A stretch of 64,000 bases of DNA from Erinaceus europaeus (Eukaryota; Chordata; Mammalia; Eulipotyphla; Erinaceidae), in the NCBI RefSeq assembly GCF_950295315.1, contig NC_080171.1:112350093-112414092 (forward strand), in the 5' to 3' direction. The notes below the pieces were generated by a model that was given only the letters and a program-made list of their open reading frames with translations, did no database searches and was not told where the DNA came from. Within the stretch, counting starts at the first letter, position 1. Every line of letters starts with the position of its first letter. A program made the translations under genes and the position numbers. Positions 10,926-21,290 of this stretch are shown piece by piece.

Positions 10926-11004
10926 ATGAATGGATTTTTTTTTAATTTTTAAAAGAAAAAATGCCACTTTCTACACACACACACACATACATATATTACG
11001 TCTT

Positions 11005-11135
11005 CAGACCAGTAAACTAGGTCACAGGGAAGTTTAGTAACTTCCTTAAAGCCACACAGCCAGAAGGTTGCAAAGCTGGGATTTGAAAACAGACCATCCA
11101 TCTCCTGTGTCTACCTTATCACTAAAACGGAACCC
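11005..11135 (-). mobile_element. MIR, ancient mammalian SINE, antisense
   Basis: The order aggtcacagggaagtttagtaactt, ccacacagccagaagg, gctgggatttgaa and cagacc matches the complement of the MIR core (the common reading being gttaagtaacttgcc... cacacagct... gctgggatttgaacc). Ancient insertion, shared across mammals as a class. Confidence 0.85.
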
Positions 11136-11142
11136 TCCGCTT

Positions 11143-11143
11143 A

Positions 11144-11212
<69 letters not shown>

Positions 11213-11215
11213 AGG
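11143..11215 (+). repeat. (AAAG)n(AG)n microsatellite
   Basis: Pure purine run of GAAA then GA units, about 70 bp. Confidence 0.95.
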
Positions 11216-11479
11216 CTTTTCTGGAGTCTTTGGGGAAAGTCATTTAGTCTGCAGAGGATAGGGAGATCATCTAAAAGGTTTGATTTCGAAAAAATGTTCC
11301 AGCAGCACAAAGAAATGCCTGTCCCAGGCATGATAATTGCAGGGTGCCATCTAGTGGTCAAAAAGGATACAGCAGTTGATAGCTCTGAAAAAGTCCCCTT
11401 TACACTTGAATTTAAAACCTTAAATGTCTCCAGGGACTGGCCCTCCCCTGTGTCTTTAGTTTTGTTTGTTTGTTTATTT

Positions 11480-11800
11480 CTTTAAGTTTTTATGTTAGTG
11501 ATTTAACTGTGCCTTACAAGATTATGCAAAAGACTTCCATGCCTGTGTTTCTGAGGTTCTGCATAACAATTATACTGTCTCCCCAACCTCATGTCTTTTG
11601 GATCAGTGCCTCAGAGTGGTATTGCTGGGTCATAAAGTATTTCCACTTTTATTCGTTTTAGAATTCTGCATACTATGCTCCAGAACAACTGTACCATTTG
11701 CATTCTGACCAGCTGTGTAGCAGAATTCATCTTTCTCCATAGCCTCACCAACACCTATCATTTCCTGTTTTGTTAACATAGTTGCAAGTTTGATTTCAAG
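11480..11800 (-). mobile_element. L1 3' region, antisense, old
   Basis: gtggtattgctgggtcataaagt, agaattctgcatactatgctcc, cagaacaactgtaccatttgcatt and tccatagcctcaccaacacc follow the complement of the L1 region after ORF2 (tgctgggtcata ... accaacac), in order. Confidence 0.8.
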
Positions 11801-11881
11801 ACAAAGCAGCAGCCCCTGGTGGCAGTGAGCTCGAACCCTGCTCTGCCATCAATGGACCCAGATTTTTCTATAAAATCCACT

Positions 11882-12082
11882 ATTGGGGACCAGGCGGTGG
11901 CGTACTTGGTTAAGCACACACATTACAGTGCATAAGGATACAGGTTCAAGCCCCTGGTCTCCACCTGCAGAGGGAAAGCTTCACAAGTGGTAAAGCAGGG
12001 CTGCAGGTGTTTCTCTGTCTCTCTACCTGCTCCCCTCTCAATTTCTGTTTCTATCCAATAATAAATAAATAAAATCTTTAAA
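11882..12082 (+). mobile_element. group B tRNA-SINE with 10-bp target duplication
   Basis: ggggaccaggcggtggcgtac head, ggttcaagcccctgg B box, CT body, ataaataaataaaatctt tail. Flanked by aaaatccact at 11872-11881 and 12083-12092. Confidence 0.93.
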
Positions 12083-12139
12083 AAAATCCACTGCCTATAG
12101 CAACACCAACAATAGAACAGAACTGGCCATCAAGAAGGG

Positions 12140-12140
<1 letters not shown>

Positions 12141-12193
<53 letters not shown>
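12141..12193 (+). repeat. (GT)n microsatellite
   Basis: About 26 GT units, adjacent to a minus-strand group C SINE. Confidence 0.95.
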
Positions 12194-12194
<1 letters not shown>

Positions 12195-12195
<1 letters not shown>

Positions 12196-12300
12196 ATCCA
12201 TTTGTTTTTCACCAGAGCACAGCTCAACTCTGGCTTATGGTGTTCAGAACCTCAGGTATGAAATTCCTTTGCAGAGCCACTATAATATCTCCGGTTTTCT
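12195..12300 (-). mobile_element. group C tRNA-SINE, minus strand, truncated
   Basis: tcaccagagcacagctcaac, tctggcttatggtgttcaga, acctcaggtatgaa and ttctttgc-like text follow the complement of group C. Confidence 0.75.
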
Positions 12301-12435
12301 CTGCTGCCCTTAACTCTACTCATGAGCCAAAGATGTGACTGGGCTTTTGTTTATTTATTTATTTCTCATAAACTCATAGATATATGTAAATGTAGGGAAA
12401 CCTACAAGCAACTTCCTCCAAAATGCTACCAACTC

Positions 12436-12590
12436 CTTTTAAGATTTTATTTATTTATTCATGAGAAAGATAGGAGGAGAGAGAGAAAGAACCAGACATC
12501 ACTCTAGTACATGTGCAGCCAGGGACTGAACTCAGGACCTCATGCTTTAGAGTCCAGTGCTTTATCCACTGTGCCACCGCCCGGACCACA
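12436..12590 (-). mobile_element. group D tRNA-SINE, minus strand
   Basis: aagattttatttatttattc tail complement, agaaccagacatcactctag, ggactgaactcaggacctcatgc and ctttatccactgtgccaccgc head complement. Near complete. Confidence 0.88.
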
Positions 12591-12804
12591 CAATACTACC
12601 AGTTTTGGACACAGAACCTCCCCCCATAAGATATCCATTCCAGACTAGGGCAGCTCCACGGGCAGGTGTGTCCCCGATTCAGCCACCTGCGTCCATTGTT
12701 GCACTCAGCTTTTTCATCAGCTGAGGACACAGCTTCACCCCACCCCCCACACCCTGCACTGGCTTGGGGAGGAAGGGGGTGGTGGTGTCAGAAATGGAGG
12801 TTCT

Positions 12805-13110
12805 GGGAGTTGGGCGGTAACGCAGTGGGTTAAGTGCACCTGGCACAAAGGGCAAGGACCAGCGCAAGGATCCCAGTCGAGCCCCCGGCTCCCCACCTGC
12901 AGGAGAGTCGCTTCACAAGCGGTGAAGCAGGTCTGCATGTGTCTGTCTTTCTCTCCCCTTCTCTGTCTTCCCCTCCTCTCACCATTTCTCTCTGTCCTAT
13001 CTAACAACAATGACATCAATAACAATGATATCTACAACAACAATAACGACAAGGGCAACAAAAGGAAAAATAAATAATAAATATTTAAAAAAATTAAAAA
13101 AAAAAAAGAA
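12805..13110 (+). mobile_element. group A tRNA-SINE
   Basis: gggagttgggcggtaacgc head, CT body, (caa)n tail with gacaagggcaacaaaagg and a poly-A end. Confidence 0.93.
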
Positions 13111-14214
13111 ATGGAGGTCCCAGTCCCACAAGGGAGCATCACAGTAAGATCTGAGTGATGCCTGTGTGTATGTGATTGTGTGGTGCTGTTATCTGAGAAA
13201 CCCAGCTATCAAAAAAAAAAAAAAAAAGCCTGCATGCTGGGGTTCTCTAGACAATGGCGAGCAGAGTTTTATTTGTGGCTAGGGTTCTGCAGAAATGTCT
13301 CCCATGTGTGTCTCCTAATCTTCCACATGTTTCTGTCTAATGTGCTGCACGTGTCTGCCTCCTCTTTCCTGCAGGCTCACTGTTCCTCTATGTGTGATGC
13401 ATGTACAACTATGCCTAGTGCAAACACCTTACGGATATACACAAAACATCTTCAAGAGGCATCTCTCTTCTAATATCAGACTTGCTATCGCTAATTCTAA
13501 TAGTTACATCAAATTCTACATCTACTCTGCAAATCCTGACCTTACCTCAAGGATATAGGCAGAATTCGGGGATAGCAGATAAAACCAGCTTTGTGTTAAC
13601 CTAAAGGTCTGTTGGTCACTATCTGTGTTTACCTTGATATCAGCCAAAATATCCCCCTTGGGGCTGGAGACAAACCACAGAGATAACAAAGAATTTCTGA
13701 CATGTCTGACATAGTAGCGGTTACTAGGTAAGAAAAATAGTTCAGCAGAGAAAGAACAGGCATTGTAATTCAGAGGTCTACCAAGAAATCAGGGGTTCTC
13801 CAACACCTGGCCATTGCAATGTCTTTGCTGCTGAGGGGGTACTGTGAGTCAATCATCCTGTGACACAGGAACTGCTACAGTTGTTACTCAGACAGGAAGT
13901 GCTGGTGCAGTGATCCTGCTCGACTGTGCAAGTCAGAACAGGCAGCTTCTGGGCATGAGTCCTTGAGTGACCATGTGGAGCCGAGCTGCCCTACTGCTGT
14001 GTGCACCCAGTCTGCTCTTCAGACAGTGTGCTTTGGAGGTCTTCAATAGTTTTCTTTTTTTTTTTGGACAAAACTTCAAATATAGGAAAGTTGCAACAAA
14101 AAAAAATCACAGCAAAGTGGTTCTATATGTGTCACTCAGCCCTCCCACCATCAATTTTTCTATTATTATTATTATTCTTTCTCTCTTCCTGATATTTTCT
14201 TTCTAGGTCATTTG
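13111..14214. other. unique or unclassified sequence, no gene seen
   Basis: 13240-13400 has a weak internal repetition of acatgtttctgtct/cacgtgtctgcctcc-type units. 13800-14040 is moderately GC-rich and repeat-free, and an open frame starting near 13967 begins with a hydrophobic stretch but quickly enters low complexity. I do not call a gene. Confidence 0.35.
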
Positions 14215-14228
14215 AAAGTATACTTTAA

Positions 14229-14508
14229 GGGGAGTCCGGCGGTAGCGCAGTGGGTTACACGCACCTGGTGCAAAGTGCAAGGACCGGCGCAAGGATCTAG
14301 GTTCAAGCCCCTGACTCCCCTAGGAGTTGCTTCACAGGCGGTGAAACAGGTCTGCAGGTGTCTATCTTTCTCTCCCCCTCTCTGTCTTCCCCTCCTCTCT
14401 CCATTTCTCTCTGTCCTATCCAACAATGATGACAACAATAATAATAATTACAACAACAATAAAAACAAGGGCAACAAAAAGGAAAATAAATAAATATTTT
14501 TTTAAAAT
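14229..14508 (+). mobile_element. group A tRNA-SINE with perfect 14-bp target duplication
   Basis: ggagtccggcggtagcgc head to A/T-rich tail. Flanks aaagtatactttaa at 14215-14228 and 14509-14522 are identical, so the insertion is recent and its limits are exact. Confidence 0.96.
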
Positions 14509-14599
14509 AAAGTATACTTTAAATGTAATGCTTCTTACTGCTGTTTCCTAAAAAGAAGGATATGCTTCTCATTTTTAAATCTTTTTTTTTCTTTTCTTT

Positions 14600-14665
14600 T
14601 TACAAGTGGGGAGGAGTTAATGGTTTACAGTATAGTTGTTGGCACAAGGGTACAATTTCTCATCT
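14600..14665 (-). mobile_element. retroposon 3'-end fragment, antisense
   Basis: gttaatggtttacagtatag, ttgttggcacaagggtacaa and tttctcatctct recur at 55995-56240 in the same order. This looks like the antisense 3' end of an L1-like element. Confidence 0.6.
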
Positions 14666-14673
14666 CTGTGGAG

Positions 14674-14960
14674 CCAGGCAATGGCACACCTGACCGAGCA
14701 CACACATCTGCAAGCACAAAGACCCTGCCGCATCGACCCTGCCGCATCCAAGCCCCCACACCCCATCTGCACAGGGGAGCTTCACAAGTCGGGAAGCAGC
14801 TCTGCAATTGAATCTCCTTCTATGTCCCTCTCTATCTCATCCTCCCCTCTCAATTTCTCTCCATCCTATCCAATAAAATAGAAAAAGAAAAAATGCCCAG
14901 CAGGAGCCATGGATCCATCATGTAGGTACCAAGCCCCAATGATAGCCATGGGGGCAAAAA

Positions 14961-15028
<68 letters not shown>

Positions 15029-15073
15029 AAAAAGGAAGGAAGGAAGGAAGGAAGGAGACAAAACCTTATTTCC
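14674..15073 (+). mobile_element. group B SINE with 100-bp AAAG tail expansion
   Basis: gagccaggcaatggcacacc head, duplicated ccctgccgcatc inside the tRNA part, then CT body and the gatagccatgggggc 3' module. A (GAAA)n run of about 85 bp and (GAAG)n follow at 14957-15057. Flanking ctgtggag at 14666-14673 and 15074-15081. Confidence 0.88.
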
Positions 15074-15081
15074 CTGTGGAG

Positions 15082-15774
15082 ATAAGCAGCTGCAAAACCA
15101 ATTTAGATCTTTTTCTCCACCTTGTACCAGGACCCAATGCCCTCACCCCCAGTCCCTTCTTTTCCTCTCCCTCCCCAAAGCCCTTTGCTTTCTCGGTACA
15201 ATACACTCCACCAGTCCAAGTCTCACTTTGTGTTTTCCTTTTATATTGTGAAGATATGTTTCAAGTCAATAGGCCCGACCGAGTTAAGTAATCATAGGCA
15301 GAAAGTTAGCCTTGCTAAAGCTGTACCTATCACAGAGCACACTATGGTGTCCTGGACACACAAACAAATCCAGGATCTGTGGCTTTGTCACCATCTCTTT
15401 CAGCCTCCTCCTCCTCCTCTCTGGAGCCGAGAGTGAATCTGTTTTTGTAACCTGGATTATTTATGACATGGGCATATATCTGCAGAGCTCAGACCCCCTA
15501 GTACACTGGACCGAAGTCAGAGGCACTGTGACAGACTCTTGTTTGTTTGTTTGTTTGTTTGTTTGTTTATTGGCGAATTAATGTTTTGCATTTCTTGTTG
15601 GTTTTGCCTTTCTTCAGGAACTCACTACTCCAGGACAACTTTTTCAGAGAGAGGCACAATAGGGTGACTCCCAGTCCTCTTAGCCAAAAACTGCATCTCC
15701 TACTGTGGATTTTAAGTGAAATGCTAACATCATGCAAGCTCCCTTTACAGCTGCTATTCATTTATAAAACTATT
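15082..15774. other. unique sequence with TTTG microsatellite, no gene seen
   Basis: A (GTTT)n run at 15541-15570 is the only repeat recognised. Several overlapping open frames lack any motif. Confidence 0.4.
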
Positions 15775-15789
15775 AAAGTTTAATATGGG

Positions 15790-16156
15790 GGCCAGGCCAT
15801 GAGGCATCTGGTTAAGTGCACACACTACAGTGCACATCGACCCAGGTTCAAGTCCCTGGTCCCCACCTGCAGGGGGAAAGCTTTGTGAGTGGTGAAGCAA
15901 TGTCTGCAGGTGTCTCTCTGTCTCTCTCCCTCTCTGTCTCTCTCTCCCCTCTTAATTTTTCTCTGTCTCTATACAATAGTAAATAAATAATGAAGGCAGA
16001 GGAGGGCCTAGTGGGGGTTGTATTGTTATGTGGAAAACTGGGAAATGTTATGCATGTACACACTTACTGTATTTTACTGTCAACTAGAAACCATTAATTC
16101 CCCCAATAAAGAAATTTAAATAAATAAATAAATATCAATTTTTTGAATCTTAAAAT
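15790..16156 (+). mobile_element. chimeric insertion: group B SINE joined to an L1 3' end
   Basis: 15790-15991 is a group B SINE (gggccaggccatgaggcatc head, ggttcaagtccctgg B box, ataaataat end). From 15992 the sequence is the sense L1 3' end (gggcctagtgggggttgtat, gttatgtggaaaactggga, ccccaataaagaaattt, A-rich tail). A single 15-bp duplication, aaagtttaatatggg, lies at 15775-15789 and 16157-16171, outside both parts. Confidence 0.88.
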
Positions 16157-16410
16157 AAAGTTTAATATGGGATCAGGGGCAGCAGCAAAAACTTCCTATC
16201 CAGTTTATCCTAATCTCAGCAGAAGGATACAATATAGAACATACTTAGCCACACTCACTGAAGTCAAGTAAGAGCTTGGCCTTGCCACTCAGATGTTTTC
16301 CAAGAAGAGACCCAGCATTTGACCTTGGTGCTGTGCCAGATGACCTGTTGCAGTGCCTCTGAAGGACACCCTCCCCTTGAAAGGGAGAGAGGAAGGAAGG
16401 AGAAGGAGAT

Positions 16411-16501
16411 AGACAGCATGGTGGTCATGCAGAGAGACTGAGGCTCCAAAGTCCCAGGTTCAGTATCCCACACCACCATAAACCAGAGCTGGGCAGTGCT
16501 C

Positions 16502-16508
<7 letters not shown>
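16411..16508 (+). mobile_element. group C tRNA-SINE
   Basis: gatagacagcatggtggtcatg, gactgaggctccaaagtccc and agagctgggcagtgctctgg match group C in order. It leads directly into the purine tract. Confidence 0.85.
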
Positions 16509-16540
<32 letters not shown>

Positions 16541-17021
16541 AGGAGAGGGGGAGAGGGGAGAGGAGGGGAGGGGGAGGAGAAGAAAAAAGGAAGGGAAAGA
16601 AAAGAAAAAGGAGGGGAGAAGGGAGGGGAGGGTAGTGGAGAAGAGGAGAAGGGAGAGGACAAGAGGGGAGGGGAGGGGAGGGGAGGAGAAGGGAGAGGAC
16701 AAGAGGGGAGGGGAGGGGAGGAGAGGAGAGGAGAAGGGAGAGGACAAGAGGGGAGGGGAGGGGAGGAGAGGAGAGGAGAAGGGAGAGGACAAGAGGGGAG
16801 GGGAGGGGAGGGGAGGAGAGGAGAGGAGAGGACAAGAGGGGAGGGGAGGGGAGGGGAGGAGAAGGGAGAGGACAAGAGGGGAGGGGAGGGGAGGGGAGGG
16901 GAGGGGAGGAGAAGGGAGAGGACAAGAGGGGAGGGGAGGGGAGGGGAGGAGAGGAGAGGAGAGGAGAGGAGAGGAGAGGAGAGGAGAGGAGAGGAGAGGA
17001 GAGGAGAGGAGAGGAGAGAAA
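16506..17021 (+). repeat. polypurine minisatellite, about 515 bp
   Basis: Almost wholly G and A on the plus strand. (GA)n starts it, then units of about 40-50 bp each carrying one gaggacaagagggg, seven times (C at 16660, 16700, 16745, 16790, 16833, 16873 and 16923), then pure (GGAGA)n to 17020. Long frames on both strands are by-products of low complexity. Confidence 0.95.
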
Positions 17022-17289
17022 TGCAAATATCCAGAATAGGCCTCTCCATGCAGTGTCCCTTTGACATGTAGGTTATTTTGAACTCAGGTCAATGGGGGCC
17101 CAGTAGATTCACAAGAAACTATTATTACCCTTAACAAATTAGAAGAATGATCATAAGTGGTATTACCCAGAATTAACTCTTCCTTTTTTTTCTTCCTTTT
17201 TTTTTTCTTTATTTCAGCAGAATTAAATCTCTCTATCAGAGAAACCTATCTAAGTAGTAGGGCAAACACCTAATGACAGAGCATCTGGT

Positions 17290-17445
17290 ATTGTCTGTTG
17301 AGTCACCCTCCCCTCACCAAGAGAGTCCCCTCCTCTCTCCTTGAAGCCCCAGGCCTTTCCCCATTCTTTAGTTCACTATATATAACTCCGTTTCGCTCCA
17401 CTGGGTCGGGCGCATTTGTGGTCTGTCAGATGGTTAAATTCCAGG
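17290..17445 (+). mobile_element. possible LTR fragment
   Basis: actatatataactccg, then ttcgctccactgggtcgggcgc resembles an LTR promoter/R region, followed at once by a SINE. No polyadenylation signal or terminal TG/CA pair can be fixed. Weak call. Confidence 0.3.
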
Positions 17446-17452
17446 CACCTGT

Positions 17453-17692
17453 GGCCAAGCGGTGGAGCACCTGGCTGAGCACACAGACATTACCATGCAC
17501 AAGGTCCCAGGTTCAAGGCCCTGCTCCCCACCTGCAGGGGAGAAGCTTCATGAGTGGCAAATTAGTGTTGCATCTCTCTCTTTCTCTCTCTCTCTTCTCC
17601 CCTCCCACTATATCTCCCTCTCCTCTCTCAATTTCTATCTCTATGCAAAATAAATAGATAAATAATAAATAAATCTTTAAAAAACATATATC
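17453..17692 (+). mobile_element. group B tRNA-SINE
   Basis: gtggccaagcggtggagcacc head, CT body with tctctctctct, tail ataaataataaataaatctt. Confidence 0.9.
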
Positions 17693-17696
17693 AAAT

Positions 17697-17920
17697 GGGG
17701 ACCCAAGGGATGGCACACTTGGTTGAGTGCACGTGCTACAATGTTCAAGGACCCAGGTTCAAGCCCCTGGTCCCCAGCTGCAAGGGGAAGCTTCTCGAGT
17801 AGTGAAGTAGAGCCAGCGGGGTCTCTCTGTCTCTCTAACTTGTCTCCCACTTCCCTCTCAATTTCTGTCTCTTTCAAATAATTAGTCTTTTAAATCATAG
17901 ATAGATAGATAGATAGAGCT
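17697..17920 (+). mobile_element. group B tRNA-SINE with GATA tail
   Basis: ggggacccaagggatggcac head, ggttcaagcccctgg B box, tail ending in (ATAG)n at 17899-17917. Confidence 0.9.
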
Positions 17921-18369
17921 CCTGTCCCACTATACCAGAGTTCAGGCCCTGCTGTCCCCCTCCCCCCATCTGACCAGCTCCATCTGCTCTACTCTCACTT
18001 TACATAGGTCCCTCTGCCCACAGGACAGAGATTCCCTTGGGATCCCAGCATCCTGGGCCCAGAGGCCACCGGTCCTAACACAGGCCAGCCCTGGGATGCA
18101 GGGAGGAAGCAGAAAAGAGAGTGAAGGGGGGGGGGGGGCGGTCATGGGGCCAAGAAGGGATGGTGGGGTCTGAGGAGTGAAAAGACTTCTCCCTCCCAGC
18201 TCATCTCAAAACATACACATTTCGTTTTATAAAATTGTGGGGGGAGCCCAAGACACATACAGTAAGTCTTCCGTCTTCCCTCAACATCATCTCTAGGTTC
18301 TTGGAAACTGCAGCTTGAGGCAGAATGACGTACAACAAAAGCAGGTCCTCAAATGATGTGGTTTCATCC
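17921..18369. other. unique sequence, no gene seen
   Basis: Contains a G run at 18127-18138. No repeat recognised. Confidence 0.4.
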
Positions 18370-18439
18370 GACATATGTCAAAACTGAGAGGCATTCCTCT
18401 CTCTTGAAGAGAGAGGAGAAAGAGAGAGAGAGAGAGAGT

Positions 18440-18800
18440 CAAAAGAAAGATGGTAAAACCACCAAGCTGCAGATGCTACCCTGCCGCCTATGTGACTTCT
18501 CTGGGCAGACGACCTCACCAAAGAGGCCTGGAGCCTCGCCTCTTCAAAGCCCCGCCCCACTAGGGAAAAACAGAAGCAGGCTGGGGATATGGATCGACCT
18601 ACCAACATCCACATCCAGCAGGGAAGAAATTACAGAAGCCAGACCTTCCACCTTCTGTACCCCATAGTAATCCTGGGTCCATACTCCTAGAGGAGATAAA
18701 GAATAGGAAAGCTTCCAACAAAAAGGGTGGGATAGAGAACTGTGGGGGTGGGAAGCGTGTGGAATTGTATGCCTTTTATCTAACATGGACTTGTTGTTCA
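18440..18800 (+). mobile_element. V retroposon copy, sense
   Basis: Begins accaccaagctgcagatg, continues gggcagacgacctcaccaa, cccactagggaaa, attacagaagccagacc, accttctgtaccccatag, and gggaggaattgta-like text, ending in an aattaaataaac tail. The same order recurs at 25543 and 32121 and in complement at 35650, 50233 and 52150. Confidence 0.8.
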
Positions 18801-18834
18801 CAATTAAATAAACAAAAAAAGAAAGATGGTTAAA

Positions 18835-19500
18835 AAAATAATAAATAAACAAAATGAAATAAAAACACCAGTAGCAAGGAGTATTTTAAAGAAATTTCAG
18901 GACATAGTAGGTGTTGGGGAATCATAGAGCCAAACTCAGGGCCTCTGCCTCTCGCCTCTCATGCAGCATCACTACCAGGGCCTTCAGAAAGCAAAAGGCA
19001 ACTCTTCACACCCCTAGACATGCAGGCACAGCGTCCCCCCCCCACCTCCCCCCTGGACCCGGACTGCAAGCATGAAGAGCAGCCTGCCAGGTTTTGAGCT
19101 CAACCAGTATAGAGAGCAATCTGAGCCTGAAGACCCCTGAGTTCAAGGGTAAGTGTGCAGCAGAAGCGTGAAGTAGACTGTCAGAGCCAGCTCTGCCCCG
19201 GGGGCCCAGCACACAGATGGCACTGCTCAGCACGCTCCTACTGTTTGCCCCAGGCCAGAGCCCATGCTCTGATGGAAGGCTGATTGCTAGAAACTGGGCC
19301 ATCCTAACTTAGCAGAAGTGGTGTCCTGACCCCTGACTGGCTGCTTTTGTGGCAGCTTCTGGGGTCACACAAGAGGACAATGTGAAGCTGAGGCCAGCTG
19401 CCTGCTCCCCACCCTCTTCTCCTCCAGGACAGGGACTGACAGCGTGGTGGGGGAGGGGAGATATTTTATGGACTGTATTTTAAAGAAGGGCAGATTAGAG
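18835..19500. other. unique sequence, no gene seen
   Basis: Fairly GC-rich at 19000-19440. The minus-strand open frame 19302-19006 has no recognised domain. Confidence 0.4.
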
Positions 19501-19544
19501 CCTTCTTCACTCTTCTTAATTTTTTTTAGAAGGGCTATTTTTTA

Positions 19545-19937
19545 TTCTTTTTATCTTTACTTATTTATTGGATACAGACAACCAGAAATCAAGAGGGAAG
19601 GGGAATATAGAAAAGGGAAGAGACAGAGAGACACCTGCAGCCCTGCTTCACCACTGGTATTGTTTTTGTTTGTTTGCTCACTTGCTTGTTTATTTTGTTC
19701 TGTTTTTTACCAGAGCACTGATCAACTCTGACTTGTGGTGGTGCAGGGGAATTGAACCTGGGACCTCGAAGCCTCAGGCTTGAGAGTCTCTTTGCATAAC
19801 CATTATGCTGTTTACCCCCACTCCTGTTTCGCCACTTATAAAGCTTCCCCCTGCAGGTGGGGACGAGCTCAAACCCAGGTCCTTGCACATTGTAACATGT
19901 GCCATGTGCGCTCAACCAGGTACACCATCACCTGGCC
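19545..19937 (-). mobile_element. group B tRNA-SINE, minus strand, split by a nested SINE
   Basis: Tail complement acttatttattgg, gacaaccagaaatcaagaggg, cctgcagccctgcttcaccact up to 19657, then an insertion, then tcgccacttataaagc, gcaggtggggac and the head complement caccatcacctggcccc ending at 19937. Confidence 0.88.
19658..19832 (-). mobile_element. group C tRNA-SINE nested in a group B SINE
   Basis: ttaccagagcactgatcaac, tctgacttgtggtggtgcag, acctcgaagcctcaggcttg, gagtctctttgcataaccat. The edges cctgcttcaccact (19644-19657) and cctgtttcgccact (near 19822-19835) form a 14-bp imperfect target duplication. Confidence 0.85.
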
Positions 19938-19949
19938 CCTTAATTCTTT

Positions 19950-20035
19950 CTTTCTTTCTTTAAGATTTATTTACATATTAATGAGAAGAGAACAAGAATC
20001 AGAACATCACTTTAGCACATACATTGGCAGGGGTC
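19950..20035 (-). mobile_element. group D SINE fragment, minus strand
   Basis: aagatttatttacatattaatgagaa, caagaatcagaacatcac and tttagcacatac follow the group D complement, then break off. Confidence 0.7.
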
Positions 20036-20165
20036 AAAGAATGTGTCACAACTTTTTAAGATTGCAGTGTACGGTTCCATACCATACCCACCACAAACTT
20101 CTGTGTCCCCACTCTCCTATGTCCCAAAGAAACCACTATAGTTCTCACAAAAAGACATTTCTAGT
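20036..20165 (-). mobile_element. retroposon 3'-end fragment, antisense
   Basis: ggttccataccatacccaccaca and acttctgtgtccccactc parallel the antisense V/L1-like ends at 45090 and 50280. Diverged. Confidence 0.5.
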
Positions 20166-20262
20166 TCTTTTTCCTTTTTTTTTTTTTTTTACCAGAGCAC
20201 TGGTGAGTCCTTGTGCACTGTAACGTGTGCGCTCAACCAGGTGCACCACCACCCCTTTCTCT
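20166..20262 (-). mobile_element. chimeric SINE remnant (group C end joined to group B head)
   Basis: T17 followed by accagagcactgg (end complement of group C) is joined directly to gagtccttgtgcactgtaac and gtgtgcgctcaaccaggtgc (head complement of group B). Confidence 0.7.
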
Positions 20263-20742
20263 ATCATTTCTTAATAAAATGCTTCAAAATGATTTTAAAT
20301 ATGAAGGCAGAAGTTGATCACTTCTTGTCCTATAATTCTGCATCTCTGAGCTGGCATGTGCCAGGGAGGATTGTAACGTGACAAAGAAGTTTCCATGGCC
20401 ACCCTGGGCATGTTTGTGCTCTCCCTGCTGCTGTGCTGGCCTCACCCCCGACCGACCCTCCATCATTCCTTTCCAGCTGCCCTGAGAGTCTGCCCAGGCT
20501 GTTCTCATCACACCTTCACTCTGCCTGTAATTAACTGCCCATCTTTGGGAAATAGCAGAGTGATGTGTAGGAAGAAAATCATCTGAGAGGCTTGCATACT
20601 AACTGGTCCAAGAAGCATGTATTTTTTTTTTTTTTAGATATTTCAAAATGATGAGCTCTTTGACCTTCTGGATATGCAGTTACTATTGTTGTCAAAGAGG
20701 AGACCATCATAAGACTATCCAGAGCTTAAGGTACTCACTTTT
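20263..20742. other. unique sequence, no gene seen
   Basis: No repeat or coding signature recognised. Confidence 0.4.
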
Positions 20743-21015
20743 CAGGAGTCGGGCGGTAGTGCAGCAGGTTAAGCGCATGTGGCGCAAGGATCCTGGTTCG
20801 AGCCCCCAACTCCCCACCTGCAGGGGAGTCGCTTCACAGGCGGTGAAGCAGGTCTGCAGGTGTCTGTCTTTCTCTCCCCCTCTCTGTCTTCCCCTCCTCT
20901 CTCCATTTCTCTCTGTCCCATCCAACAACGACGACAACAATAATAACTACAACAATAAAACAACAAGGGCAACAAAAGGGAATAAATAAAAAACAAATAA
21001 ATATTTTTTAAAAAA
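20743..21015 (+). mobile_element. group A tRNA-SINE
   Basis: ggagtcgggcggtagtgc head with a short tRNA part (17 bp shorter between ggcgcaa and ggatcc), CT body and acaagggcaacaaaaggg tail. acttttca flanks both sides. Confidence 0.93.
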
Positions 21016-21146
21016 AGAAAAGAAAAAAGATACTTTTCATACAAGACTATCTAAAAAGAGTAACAAAAGACCCTCACTTTCTCCCTCAACCAACTCTGAC
21101 TCTTGGCTTTTTGTTAAGGTAAGAATAACCGTGTTTGGTTTTGACC

Positions 21147-21290
21147 AAAAAGAAGAAGAAACAGAAGGAGGAGGAGAGAAGAGGAAGAAGAGGAGGAGGA
21201 GGAAGAGCAGGAAAAGCAGGAGGAGAATAATAATGGAAGAAGAAGAAGAGGAAGAAGGAGAAGGAGACAAAAGAGAAGGAGAAGGGGAAA
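21147..21290 (+). repeat. GAA/GGA purine tract
   Basis: About 145 bp of imperfect GAA and GGA triplets, with rare t or c. Capable of coding poly-Glu/Lys in any frame but not a gene. Confidence 0.9.

Noticed and set aside
13967..14206. Small ORF with a signal-peptide-like start
   Set aside because: Hydrophobic start soon enters T-rich low-complexity sequence. No homologous domain recognised.
14208..14438. Recurring frame with LDRTERNGERRGRQRGG-type protein found in dozens of places
   Set aside because: It is the complement of the group A SINE body. Recurrence reflects the SINE, not a gene family.
14957..15058. CRISPR-like regular repeats
   Set aside because: A tetranucleotide microsatellite at a SINE tail in a mammalian genome.
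16264..17067. 267-codon minus ORF rich in Ser/Pro/Leu and its plus-strand Glu/Arg/Gly counterpart
   Set aside because: Both are translations of the polypurine minisatellite.
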